This document shows positions 11,803 through 23,445 of a DNA stretch of 64,000 bases, piece after piece (the first letter of the stretch is position 1; each line of letters begins with the position of its first letter). The stretch covers positions 744,001 to 808,000 of the forward strand of contig NC_088788.1 in assembly GCF_949628265.1 (NCBI RefSeq). Reading direction: 5' to 3'. The DNA comes from Cloeon dipterum (lineage: Eukaryota; Arthropoda; Insecta; Ephemeroptera; Baetidae). The notes beneath the pieces were generated by a model. That model ran no database searches. It saw only the letters and a list, made by a program, of their open reading frames with translations, and was not told where the DNA came from. A program made the position numbers and the translations under genes.

Positions 11803-13435
11803 GTAGGTTGAAGCGCTCGGCGGGCCCTTTCGAATGAGGGGTCGCGGTCGACCCTGCGGCGAATACTCGAATTTTGGCAAAAATAAATGTGTGCGGCACG
11901 GTGCCGCGCCGCACGCCGCTGCCGCCGTGCACACGTTTTGCACACCTAAAACCGAAAACCCCTTATAAAATGAATTTTGGAAGAGCTACGATGGTCAAAA
12001 TTTGGATTCAGACCCCCGCGCACCCAGCCGTGGGTCTGCGATGGTCAAATTCGAGATTCAGCGGCGTGCGGCTCCGCGGCGCCGATGCGCGTTTTTTTAG
12101 CCTGTTCATTTTCGTGCTGGGCAAATCGCGGATTTTCGATGCGCCGCCGTGGTTCGCCTATGGGCCGGATTTCCGCCAAATTCGGTTTGCAGGGACTCTT
12201 CACCGGGCGGAAGACCGTGGCACAGCAATCGCGGCCGAAAAGAATTTTTTTCTGCCCGAAATCCGAATTCCAAATTCCCATGTTAAGCTTACGGGAGACG
12301 AAAAACCCTTCCGCGCCGCGCGCCAAAGACTACTCGTCCCAGGGTTTTCATCCGATCAGGTCGAATGTGGTCTTAAAATGTTCGGGGATAAATTGCGCAT
12401 CGATGATCGGGCCATTTTTTTGAATTTTTTCTCAGGTCCGAAGTTATGCCTGCCCAAATGGTGTGGAAGGGAAAATGGGCAAAATTTGCCCGTTTAATAA
12501 CTTTTTCGCTATGGGGCGAAAAAACCTTTTCCGCACACCGTCGGCCTCCCCCAGTCGTCACCTGCACGAATCTCGAGTTTGGGGGCGCTGGGGCCCATAG
12601 GGAAATTGCGGGGGGGCCCTGAGTACCGAAAAATGGCGTTTTCCAAGTTTGAAGGGTCACCGGTGACCCTGAGGAGGTCATCCGGATTTCATACTCGGTG
12701 TGCCTTAGTTTTTTGGGCATACTTAAAAATTGGCTATCTTGGAATTTCGATCCCAGACAAAGTGGGCACCTGTGTTAATCTTATGGGAGTTTCGACTTTT
12801 GCCTGTTTTTTACCCTTTCGGGGCTTCCACCTTCCGCGCGGTTCGAGCAGGATGCCAAACCCGCACATGAAAATGAAGCTAATTGCGGCCCTTTTCGAAT
12901 GAGGGGTCGCGGCGGGCCGTAAGTGGTCGTGGGGCTCCGCGGGGGCCCGTCAAAAAAAATAATTCTTGTCCAAACCACGTTTTTGCGGCTTTTTATTTTT
13001 ATATCTCGGCTCCTATGGGACGTGCGGCCCAAAACCGGTGTTCGTTAGACTCGGGGTTAAATTCCGCTTCCGATGGCACCGGTTTCAACCCCCCATCCCT
13101 ATTTAAACCCCCGCTGCCCCCGTGGGACCCTCAAAAAAGGCCTTTTTCGTTTTATTTTTTTTTAAATTCGCCTATGGTAAAAATGTCGGGTTTTTTGCTT
13201 GTTTCCGCGTTCGTGGCCTCCCTCGGTCGGCCATCCGGGTTTCAGCCCGATCGGTCCCGATTTGCCGATTTTTTTACATTGGGAGATAGGGACGCCTCCT
13301 GCTTCGAGGGGCCCCACCGGGGCCCTACGGGCCCCGGGGGAAAAACCTCCAGCACACCTTCCCCCCTCGGCCCCCCTCCCCGCCCCTGCCCCTTAAGTCC
13401 CCAAAAGTCTGTACCGATCGGGTATTGTTGAGGGG
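11803..13435 (+). repeat. Large GC-rich non-coding repeat (family G), body copy 1
   Basis: Body sequence runs from AGGTTGAAGCGCTCGGCGGG to CGGGTATTGT. It is closely similar to 14859-16500 along its whole length and to the reverse complement of 27450-28965. Open frames over 100 codons occur in several frames, but the longest frame differs between copies, so I treat them as by-products of GC richness. The 3' end has self-complementary GGGGCCC/GGGCCCC blocks. Confidence 0.9.
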
Positions 13436-13612
13436 AGCAAAATCTGCCATAAAACTTGCCATAAAATATCAAACACTTGATATTTTTTAATGAAATGAAA
13501 ATCTTCATTTTTCACCAAAAGTCTACAACAGACATGCGTATAATAAATGAATCACAGATCAATGCTCGTGTTTGCTTTGGCGAGATATTTTAATAATATT
13601 AAATTATTTCTA
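13436..13612. other. AT-rich spacer between family G copies
   Basis: About 180 bp of AT-rich sequence unlike either flank. Nothing recognised. Confidence 0.5.
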
Positions 13613-14858
13613 ACTAAACAAGCGCTGTAGCGCTTCGCGTCGGTATTGGGGGTTTACTCGGGGGTGGGCGGCAACTACCAACCCCCCAAACACCGAGCGG
13701 GGGCGCTCCGGGGCCCCCCCGAGCGCCAGAGGAGGCAGACGGCGCCTTCGGCGCCGGAAACGCCGAGATATGCGGCCGAATGAGAGATTTCAGGTCGGCC
13801 ACCCTGAGAAAGGTCGCGGGGGTGGTAGAGGGGGTGCGCGCCCCAGCGGGATGCCTCCGGGGAGGGGTTGTGCGTGAATATCGCTCTGCCGGTCCGTTGG
13901 TCGCGCGGCGAAGACCGTGGCGCTCAATTCGAGGGTTTCAGGTCGGGGGACCCTGCGAAAGGTCAGCGGGGGTGGTTGGGGGTGCGCGCGAAGGCGAGAC
14001 GCCTCCGGGGAGGGTTCGCGCGCGAAAATCGCTCCGCTGGTCCGTTGGTCATGCGGCGAAGACCGTGGCGCTCAATTCGAGGGTTTCAGGTCGGGGGACC
14101 CTGAGAGAAGGTCGGCCGGTCGCGGCGGGTTGAAGATCTCGGCGGGCGCTTTCAATTGAGGGGTCGTGGTCGACGCTGCGATGGATACACGATTTACGGC
14201 GAAAAAATGATTTTGAATGTGTCTTGTGCGGCGGGCGAATGCGATTCGCACTTTTACGTCGTCTAAATGCGCCAAAAGAAGCGAAATGAGTGGTTGCGGG
14301 CGGCAGAATCACGATGCGATAGTGCTCAGGTTGGGCGACCTGGGGAAGGTTGGTGGTCCGAAGTGCGGCTGGTCGACGCACAGCAGCGGCAAACTTGGTG
14401 GAAAACGCCGAAATCGCGGTTAAATTCTGCCTGCGGAAGGGTCTCAGGTCGGGGGACCCTGGGGAAGGTCGTTTGACCGCGCCAGGTTTAAGCGCTCGGC
14501 AGGCCCTTTCGAATTAGAGGTCGCGGTCGACCGTGCGGCGAATACTCGAATTTTGGCAAAAATAAATCCGTGCGGCGGGCGAAATGCGCCTGCAGTGCAC
14601 GCTGCGCCGCTGCTGCGAACACGAAAAGCAATTTTTCGCACTCTATATGCGCCAAAGGAAGCGAAATTAGTGGTTGCGGCCGGCCGTATCACGCAGTGAA
14701 GGTGCTCAGGGTGGGCGACCTGGGGAAGGTTGGTGGTTTGAAGTGCGGCTAGTTAACGAAATGCAGCGGCAAACTTGGTGGAAAACGCCGAAATCGCGGT
14801 TAAATTCTGCCTGCGGAAGGGTCTCAGGTCGGGGGACCCTGGGGAAGGTCGTTTGACC
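13613..14858 (+). repeat. Family G head region: GC-rich tandem subrepeats
   Basis: Units of about 148 bp begin near 13786, 13938 and 14086, each with TTTCAGGTCGGGGGACCCTG-type cores. A longer unit of about 375 bp repeats at 14445 and 14820. The core GGTCGGGGGACC is palindromic. Related head sequence lies at 29877-30390 and inverted at about 28900-29040. Confidence 0.85.
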
Positions 14859-16500
14859 GCATCAGGTTGAAGCGCTCGGCGGGCGCTTTCGAATGAGGGG
14901 TCTGGTCGACTCTGCGGCAAATACTCGAATTTTGGCAAAAATAAATCCGTGCGGCAGTGTGCCGCGCCGCAGCACGCTGCCGCCGTGCACACGTTTTGCA
15001 CACCCAAAACCGAAATTCGCCTCTAAATCGAATTTTGGAGGAGCTACGATGGTAAAAATTTGGATTCAGACCCCCGCGCACCCAGCCGTGGGTTTGCGGT
15101 GGTCAAATTCGAGATTCAGCGGCGGGCGGCTCCGCGGCGCCGATGCGCGTTTTTTTAGCCTGTTCATTTTCGTGCTGGGCAAATCGCGGATTTTCGATGC
15201 GCCGCCGTAATTCGCCTATGGGCCGGATTTCCGCCAAATTCGGTTTGCGGGGACTCTTCGCCGGGCGGAACAGCGTGGCACAGCAATCGCGGCCCAAAAG
15301 AATTTTTTTCGGCCCGAAATCCGAATTCCAAATTCCCATGTTAAGCTTATGGGAGGCGAAAAACCCTTCCGCGCCGCGCGCCAAAGACTACTCGTCCCAG
15401 GGTTTTCATCCGATCAGGTCGAATTTGGTCTTAAAATGTTGTGGGATAAATTGCGCATCGATGATCGGGCCATTTTTTGGAATTTTTGCTCAGGTCAAAA
15501 GTTATGCCTGCCCAAATGGCGTGGAAGGGAAAATGGGCAAAATTTGCCCGTTTAATAACTTTTTCGCTATGGGGCGGAAAAATCTTTTCCGCACACCGTC
15601 GGCCTCCCCCAGTCGTCGCCTGCACGAATCTCGAGTTTGGGGGCCCTGGGGCCCATAGCCAAATTGCGGGGTCGCCTCAAATATCGAAAAATGGCGTTTT
15701 TCAACTTTGGGGGGTCACCGTTGACCCTGACGAGGTCACCCAGATTTCATACTCGCTGTGCCTTAGTTTTTTGGGCAAACTTAAAAATTGGCTATCTTGG
15801 AATTTCGATCCCAGACAAAGTGGGCACCTGTGTTATTCTTATGGGAGTTTCGACTTTTGCCTGTTTTTTACCCTTTCTGCCCTTCCACCTTCCGCGCGGT
15901 TCGAGCAGGATGGCAAATCCGCACATGAAAATGAAGCTAATTGCAGCCCCCGTCGAATGAGGGGTCGCAGCGGGCCGTAAGTGGTCGTGGGGCTCCGCGG
16001 GGGCCCCTCGAAAAAAATAATTATTGTCCAAACCACGTTTTTTGGCCTTCTGAATTTTATATCTCGGCTCCTATGGGACGTGCGGCCAAAAACCGGTGAG
16101 ACCCACCTCGGGGTTAAATTCCGCTTCCGACGGCGCCGGTTTCGACCCCCCATCCCCCTCGCAGCCCCCGCTGCCCCCGGGGAACCCTCGAAAAAGGCCT
16201 TTTTCGTTTTATTTTTTTTTTAAATTCGCCTATGGTAGGAATCTCGGCTTTGTCGCTTGTTTCCTCGCTTTTCGGCCACCGCGCGTCGGCCGTCCGGGTT
16301 CGGCGACGATCGGCCCCGATTTGCCGATTTTTTTACATTGGGAGATAGGGACGCCTCCCGCTTCGAAGGGCCCCTCCGGGGCCCTACGGGCCCCGGGGCA
16401 AAAACCTCTTGGCCAGCCTCCGCCCCCGTCCCCCCCTCCCCGCCCCCCCGCGCCCGCCCCTTAAAGCCCAAAAAGTCCGTTCCCAGTGGGTATTGTATAG
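14859..16500 (+). repeat. Family G body copy 2 (with its head directly upstream)
   Basis: A direct repeat of 11803-13435 at high identity. With its head at 13613-14858 it makes the longest element in the window (about 2.9 kb). It ends at CGGGTATTGTATAGGAGGG; no target-site duplication or terminal inverted repeat was seen. Confidence 0.9.
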
Positions 16501-18124
16501 GAGGGAGCCATGTGTAATTTTGTAGTAGAAATATTTTTGGCGTTTCTATCTAGAGGAATTGACTACATTTATACATAGTGTGAGTGCTAAAATATCATGT
16601 CAATTAGCGATAAAGTTTAAAATTAGAACGTTACAAAATTTCCTGATTGTGAGTTATGTGACGAATACGGCACACTTAAAACACACTCCGCTACCTAAAA
16701 AGAGCGGGCAGTTACCGCGGCGGTGCAGTCTTTGAAACACTGCTGGAAATTTGTTTTGTTTATAAATAAGTCGTTTGCCGCTGAGATGCTGCATGCTTCA
16801 ATTTATTCTTACTCGTAAGTCAGCGAAACTTACAAATCTGATAATTTATTAAATAATTCAAAATACTCGAGACTAAAAGGAGATGCTAGCTAATCTGCGT
16901 GATTTAATGTTTAAAATCAATATTGCAATTACCATGCAAGTTGAACTGAAAAATTGAGCACTTTTTCACTTTGTGATAATAATTTAAAAATATTCTATCA
17001 GTCTATTTTTAATCTCGGCTATGACCGAGGCAAATTTTGATGCTTTCCCATGCACCCCCGCAGCTCACACATATGTGGTCAATGAATCGTGCTGCAGGGT
17101 GCACTCTTTTGTTAGCGTTAAAAGGAGCCCTACACACTGTTGCCGCACTTACACAACGACTCATGCATTATGAGGGAGCGGCGCGGGGCTAGAATGAGGA
17201 GAGAGGGGTAGCAAGCAGAGGACACCTGCAAGGAATAGCTTCTCATCTTCCAGTACGCATCGAAACGCTCTGAATGCAACAAGTAGTTTCGCTGCTCTTT
17301 TTCCTGTCTGTAACCAAGACTTAAATTGAAAGAAAATGAGCTGTACCGGTAGAAACAGTGCATCTGTCCTCAATGTCGAAGCTGCCGTGTTCATTCCAAG
17401 GGCAATAGCAGTCGGTGGTAAGTACAAAGTAACATTTTGCGCGGCAATCGAAAAAATGATCCATTTGAACCGCTGACAAATGGTTTTTAAACCGATCTAA
17501 CGGTGCCAGATCTCCGGGAAGGGATTCAACCTGGCTTGCCCAAACGACATTTTTCAGGGTACCGCAACCTGAGATCACTTTCGAGTTCATTCGTGCGATT
17601 AATAGTGCTCATCTTAAGCGGATTTCGCACTCGCGGAGCGGCGCAGGGAGCGTGCGCGGCGCGCAGGAGCTTCTGGCCAGCTCGTATATACGTACTCTTG
17701 TTAAAATGCGGCCGTTACTATATGCTATCGTCGACCACGAACCCTCATCAGACGCGTCTCGCGAAGGGCTTTTACCTGAAATACTGAAGCGAACTTTTTC
17801 AGGGTACCCTGCCGGACCGAGTTTTATTGCTTTTTCGCAATTTCTGGCAAAGTTAATGACGATGCACGGCGACGAAAGTCCATTATTGTTTTTGGCGCAA
17901 GATTTGGGGGGGGGACGGACACGCCCCCACGCGAATCGCAAAGCGCATGTCAGCCTCCCAACTGCTTTTTACGCTGCTTTTTACCATTTGGAACACCAAT
18001 CCGATTCTCAATGTCGCGACTAGGGCGGTTCTAAAACTAACGGGAGCCGTGGTTGGCTCGTCATTGTGTCTTCTAAAAAACTGATCTAATCTAATTTTAA
18101 AAAACGAATTATATTTTGTTTCAG
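16501..18124. other. Sequence upstream of the REXO1-like exons
   Basis: Presumed intron or 5' flank. It contains the inverted short repeat at 17095-17175 and two short pieces like the family G core (TTTTTCAGGGTACC near 17548 and 17796). No earlier REXO1 exon was found by eye. Confidence 0.45.
17095..17175 (-). repeat. Short dispersed repeat, inverted partner of 9500-9580
   Basis: Reverse-complement match to 9500-9580. Confidence 0.6.
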
Positions 18125-19027
18125 ATGAGTTTTACAAACACCTCCTGGAGAAAGCCATGAGCAAGGCGACGTTGGACACGTACGCGTACGACGCCCAAAC
18201 GGTGTATTACCAACCGAAGCCGAAAGATGTGGTGGCCATCTCGACCAGCAATGGCACTGGATCCAATCCAGCTGCCTTTGCTCTGGATTGCGAAATGTGC
18301 ATCACGTCTCTCGGATTCGAAGTTACGCGAGTAACGGTCGTTGACCAAGCATGCTCGGTGGTTTATGACTCGTTGGTTTGGCCGGAGGAGCCCATCACCG
18401 ACTACAACACCAGTAAAAGTGGTATCACGGAGAACATGCTATTAACGGGCCCGACTAAAAAGTTAAGCCAAGTCCACAAGGACTTGCTTGGCTTCATTAG
18501 CAGTGATACCATTTTAATTGGTCACGGCATCGACAACGACTTGAGAAAGCTCAAGGTATGCAGCCGTGAATTAATTTGTTAAAACTTAATTAAATTTGCA
18601 ACCCTTTTATAAAAGATGCATCACGACCTTCTCGTGGACACGAGCGTTGAGTTTCGGGACAGAGCGGTGACGTCGTGGGTGAGGCGCTTCTCCCTGAAAT
18701 ACCTGGCGTCCGAGTACCTCCACAAGGACATCCAAAACAGTGGTAAGACACTTGATAATTTTAAATTTTAACTTGAAACTAAAAAAATAATTATATTATT
18801 TTACAGAGAGCGGACACGACAGTGCGGAGGATGCTAGGACCTGCATCGAGTTACTGAAGGCGCAGGCTCGGATTGATGCGCCGAGCAGCCAGCGCCAGAC
18901 TCCTCAGTGCCGACGAGTATCCCCATCCTCTTGTGGACCTGTGAAAAAAAGTGCCACGAACACTTATGCTGCAGTGCTGTTCAATGGCCTCGCGCGACCG
19001 TCTTCCAAAAGCTCTCAGGGTCACTAA
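18125..19027 (+). CDS. REXO1: REXO1-like 3'-5' RNA exonuclease, 3'-terminal three exons
   Basis: Exons are 18125-18555, 18616-18742 and 18807-19027. The first starts after TTTCAG in phase 1, so coding exons lie upstream but none was found in the repeat-rich flank. The exonuclease domain has all DEDDh motifs: Exo I FALDCEM, Exo II LIGHGIDNDLRKLK, and Exo III HDSAEDARTC. The block TRVTVVD...VVYDSLVWPEEPITDYNT is characteristic of REXO1 rather than of short oligoribonucleases. Members trim the 3' ends of structured RNAs in the nucleus. The exonuclease domain is C-terminal in this family, which fits these being the last exons. After the domain come about 45 Ser/Lys-rich residues and the stop TAA. 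Methionine codons at the start of the first exon are probably internal. The upstream part may be lost or far away, so a truncated paralogue is possible. Confidence 0.85.
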
Positions 19028-19363
19028 AGAGCATTTTTTTTGCTCTTTTTATCCGTGTCCTCGGAGCGGGAAGGGCGCGCATTGCACTGGCACGAATAAT
19101 GCTGAAACCCGGGTCCCAATAACGCACCGCGAACGGATTGAATGGGCGCACCAGGCCGCACAGGGACGCAGCCCACTCAAGGGCCACTTGCCTCCGCACC
19201 GAGGACTGCATTGAAACGCTACACATTCGTGTCCAGTGAAGCCAAATCACGCATGCTGCAAAGGTGCAAAGCAGCCCGTTGGGCAATTTGAGCATTTCGA
19301 GTCACCAAACTAACCACTTTTTGCCATCTCCGACATTGGGTAGCCAGTATTAGATCTCCCAAC

Positions 19364-20092
19364 TAGAGAGGGGATCCGGAACGGGTTTTTAATCCCGTCC
19401 CTGTCCCTGTTAGCTCTTAACCTTAGTCCCGTCCCCCTCAAACCCTTAAAAGATTCGTAATTTTTCAAATTTCTTCTAAACTTTTAAAAGCAGCCATTTT
19501 TTGTCATTGAATAACAATTGTACATAAATTTTAAACCTCGCAAGAGTGCTCACTTTTAAAAATATGTTGGTGGAGACAGTGACTTTTTACTATTCATCCT
19601 GGTCACGCCGTAAAATTGCTCATCGCTCAACACCCAAATTTTATTTGTCGAATAATTTGCACAAGGAAATGGCCTTGTGGTTGTTGAAAGCTGCGCGATT
19701 TCCCGGAACCATGACGTATTGCTTTTAGGGTTCCCAAAAGCCAACATTTAAAAAAAACCACTGCATTGCGAAAAACTGTTCGCGGAATTTTCCGAATGTA
19801 TTTTTTCCGTGGATTTTTATGGAAGTAAAAGATTTTCATAATACATTACCAAAAAAAAGGGATTGTAGAAAATCAGTATAAAAGCCACTTGTTCAGGGTT
19901 CGCCAATTTTACTATGCGCAAAAATGCAACACTTGGTTTTTTGCGCAAAAAAGCAGTTTCAACATTTTTCTGAATTTAACCCCGAAAAGATCACATTTCG
20001 CGCCAAAAAAGTCAGATATTTTGGAATAATTCGGTTTGTTTGAGGGACGGGACGGGAATCCCGTAATCCCTGTCCCTGGTCCCCTCTCTATA
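19364..20092. mobile_element. hAT-like MITE just downstream of the REXO1-like gene
   Basis: The left end TAGAGAGGGGATCCGGAACG and the right end (reverse complement TATAGAGAGGGGACCAGGGA) are inverted repeats rich in GGGAC motifs. The 8-bp direct repeat CTCCCAAC flanks it at 19356-19363 and 20093-20100. Length is about 730 bp with no transposase, so it is non-autonomous. Confidence 0.75.
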
Positions 20093-20100
20093 CTCCCAAC

Positions 20101-22604
20101 TGCTCAAATGCCTCCCATTGCTTTGACACATTTATTGAAATGACAGACTTTTAGCCGCGCGCTGGAGCGAAAACCAGCTAGTGGCATCCGAGCCCATTGG
20201 GCTTTTTGAACATTCCGAGCAACTTAAAAAGATGAAAATATTACAAAATCCTGGAAAATGTTTGTTGCCAATGCATAAAATCATCCCTTGGGTGTCAGTT
20301 AAAGCCAAAATCTTTTAGAGGAACTGTTTGTTGTGAAATAAATCAGGATTTCAAGTCAGGAGACAGTCCTTACCTGTTGAAGAACATGCTAACTTTGCAG
20401 AGAAATTTATTAAAAAGTTACTGTCGATTTTGGCTTCAACTGAACTCTAAGGAATTTTCAGGCTTTTATACAATGCAAGCAAAATTCGATATCTACTATG
20501 CCACGCTCACTACTGTTCCATTATTTTTGGCAATATATATATGATATATGATTGCTCGTATTATGAAAGCCATGCATATATTTGGTAGGAAAGTCCACAG
20601 AAACTTGCCAAAACTAACAAATAAATAATGTGTTCATTCCGGTTTTTATTTTCATCCACAAATTTTAATATTTAATATTAGATCTCGCAATTTTATGTAT
20701 GAACTAGTGATGAAAGACTTGTGACCATTTTCCCGAGACTTGATATATATATGATGCACATAAGAAAATTTGTGTGAAACACAAAAAGGTCCAAAATAGA
20801 CCTTTTGGTTCGTGATGAATTCTTATGTATGTATATCGGACTGAAGGAATTTTAAATGGTATCTGCAGGAGAAACAAATTTTGATATCAAAATATATTTG
20901 TTCTGTGATGCGTGCTTTATTTTGGGTGAATTCGTGGAAATTGTGGTAGCGAGTTCCTCTTGGAAGTTGCCGCAGTTGCCCACGACTAAACTGAATTGTG
21001 AATTAGTGCAATAAGATGTAAAGTGTACGTGATTATCACAAAAGTGACCTGCCACTGATGTATACCAATGCATCAAAATTGTAATCATTGAAACAGAAAA
21101 AAATAATTCAAAATTATATTAATTTTAAAGCCACTCTAGCTTTGGCAGGTTTTTTACACCATTTTTAAAATTGGTGTTTTCCTGCCGTTTAACGTAAAGC
21201 CACTTTCTATTTCTTTCAATTGCTTCCTGTTATATGATTAATTAAAGTTTTCCTGTTTACCGTAAACCTCTATTAGCTCGTTTTAATTGTGAAAACCCCT
21301 CATTTAAAACTTTGGTGATCTTCTGAGAGTCTCTTCATTCCTTTTCATTTTAATGTTTGAGTTGTGCAAAACTACTTTTTATGTCGTTATTCATATGCTA
21401 CTCAATGCAACGCAAAAACTATTTGACTGTTTTTCGTCAACTTCGCTCCTTCCCTTCTGAGCCTTCTCCAGCCGACCCGGCGAGAATCGCACCTTTTCTC
21501 GTGAAGGGGTTTTACGCTCATCTTGGACAGGCTTGAATAAAAATAGAAAGTTTCTAATGAAATTTTCGCGACGCAATTTGAAATCGCAGATTCATTTAGA
21601 GTCGTGAAAAATCTGAAACGAAACAATGGACGTGTTAAAATGATCTGAAATTTAAAATAATTTTTCTTACGACGACTAGCGCGATTTTTTAGAAATTGCC
21701 CACCCGGCACTGGCTACAGGCAACACTCAATGCCCGGTTGAAAACTTTGTCAAGTGCGGTCTGAGTGAATTGATCCTAAAACGGTGACTAAAAAATTAAC
21801 GCGTCTCTTAAATTAAGTTTTTTTACTTGAAGTCCATCAGCATAATCCGGACCAATAAACTGTTGAGGATTTTTCCTCTTTCTTTGCTTCAACGGACTGA
21901 TATTATCTTTTTAGGTGTCTTGTTGCATGCGTTCAACTCTCCAATATTCATTTGGTTTTTTATATTTTTCAAAATTTTTCCAAAATTGGAAAATTTTAGA
22001 GATATCATTGGTATCTTTGGTATATCAACGGAAAAAATATTAAAACGTTTGGTCACCGTGAGTATATGTCAATATGATCACCGGGGTCTGGATTGCGATC
22101 TGTGTTGGTTCCCGCCTATTTTGAAGCTGCGCAGTAAACTTGTGCGCATCTTAAGCATGCGCAGTATGTTCAGATCGATACTTGATCTCACAAGGAGGCC
22201 GACACTCATTACTGCGCATGCGTGGCACAAATCTAAACCTTCTGCGCAGTCGTAATTCCCACCGGGGGCCGGGTTGCGATCTGTGTTGAGTTTCCCGCCG
22301 GTCAGAAGTGAATATGGCGTTTAAGTGAATATGAGCATTCCATCGGAACCGCCTCCAAAACTACCCTCTTCTATACATTTGTTTCTTGCTTCAACATCTC
22401 CACGTTCTTCCAATCAAACGTATGAAGACATTATAGACCAATCAACATCATCACTGTAGCGTGCATCAGGCGGCCTCTAACGTACTGCGCATGATCATCC
22501 TAACAATAAGGTCGACCATTAGGTCATCCTACTTGCAGTCTTGATGCTCTTATAGGGGAGGAAAAAGCATCGTTCAGGTGCTAGGCCGATAGCGTTTAAA
22601 GATA
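20101..22604. other. Intergenic sequence without a recognisable gene
   Basis: AT-rich. At 22120-22260 there are several TGCGCAtGCG-type (NRF1-like) motifs. The phrase TTGCGATCTGTGTTGGTT occurs at about 22093 and again, slightly changed, at about 22273. An open frame of about 140 codons at 21.8-22.3 kb shows no protein-like features. Confidence 0.5.
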
Positions 22605-23445
22605 TCACCACTCTGATTGGTGGGAAAGAGTCACGTGACAAGGTGCTGGCAAACTACAAGATGAAAGTTTCACGCGCGACAGGAAATAAATGATTTTGAC
22701 AAGGGTTGGTATCACATCCGGGAGTTAATGACTTTTTAGGGGCGACAGGAAGTAGCACAGCGGGCAGAAATTATTTTTACTGGAAAAAAATCCGAATTAG
22801 ATGAAATAAATCAGGATTCTGTATTTTGGTCTCGCGCAAGGGACTCGATCTATAGAGGCATCGCGGGAAAAGTTTAAAAATCCTATTTCATTTTACTTGC
22901 CTAAAGAATGAACCACAAAGTTACAACACCTGTCGCCTGTCAGGAATTTTGGCAAAGATGAGTTGTTGAACTTTTATAAAGTCTCTTGTTTACCCGGCCG
23001 CGTGCTGAATAAGCCGCGCATCCGCATTCCCGCATTTGAGTCCTCGATACAAATAACAAGCGCCCCTCAGAGTATATATTTTTCTCCCACTGATGATTTT
23101 GAATGCAAGAGGGAAGAAAATCTCAATTGGGGAGATGCGCACTATACATCCGCGCTCAAGGTTTTTCTTCTATTTCCGGCCAAAAGGTGCGGTTGGAATT
23201 GAATTGGTAAACACACACATCAAAAGTGATGATCTCCCAACGAGCATTTCACCTCATAGCACACAACAAACTGAAAAATTTAAAAGGAAATAGCACATAC
23301 TGTACATATATCAAAAAAAGATGCTTAACAAAAATAAATCCATCCCGCAGAGTAAATTTTTTGGCGATAATTCAACATTCTAAAAGAAGTGGTCGACAGT
23401 CTTTGAACTTTTGCCGATGCGGCGGCCATGAATAAAGTATACGCA
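22605..23445 (+). repeat. Dispersed duplication R4, copy 1
   Basis: Collinear with 26236-27110 over about 850 bp: the CTCTGATTGG..GTCACGTGAC start, ATCACATCCGGGAGTTAATG, CCTAAAGAATGAACCAC, and the CATCAAAAGTGATG..CATTTCACCTCATA end. Non-coding. Confidence 0.85.

Noticed and set aside
11874..12497. 207-codon open frame in family G copy 1, and a 207-codon frame in copy 3 (28118-28741)
   Set aside because: The two frames have equal length by coincidence but correspond to different reading frames of the repeat. The protein is not conserved between copies and has no domain features.
21827..22255. 142-codon plus-strand frame
   Set aside because: Composition follows AT-rich sequence, no splice context or domain, and it runs into repeated CpG-rich motifs.
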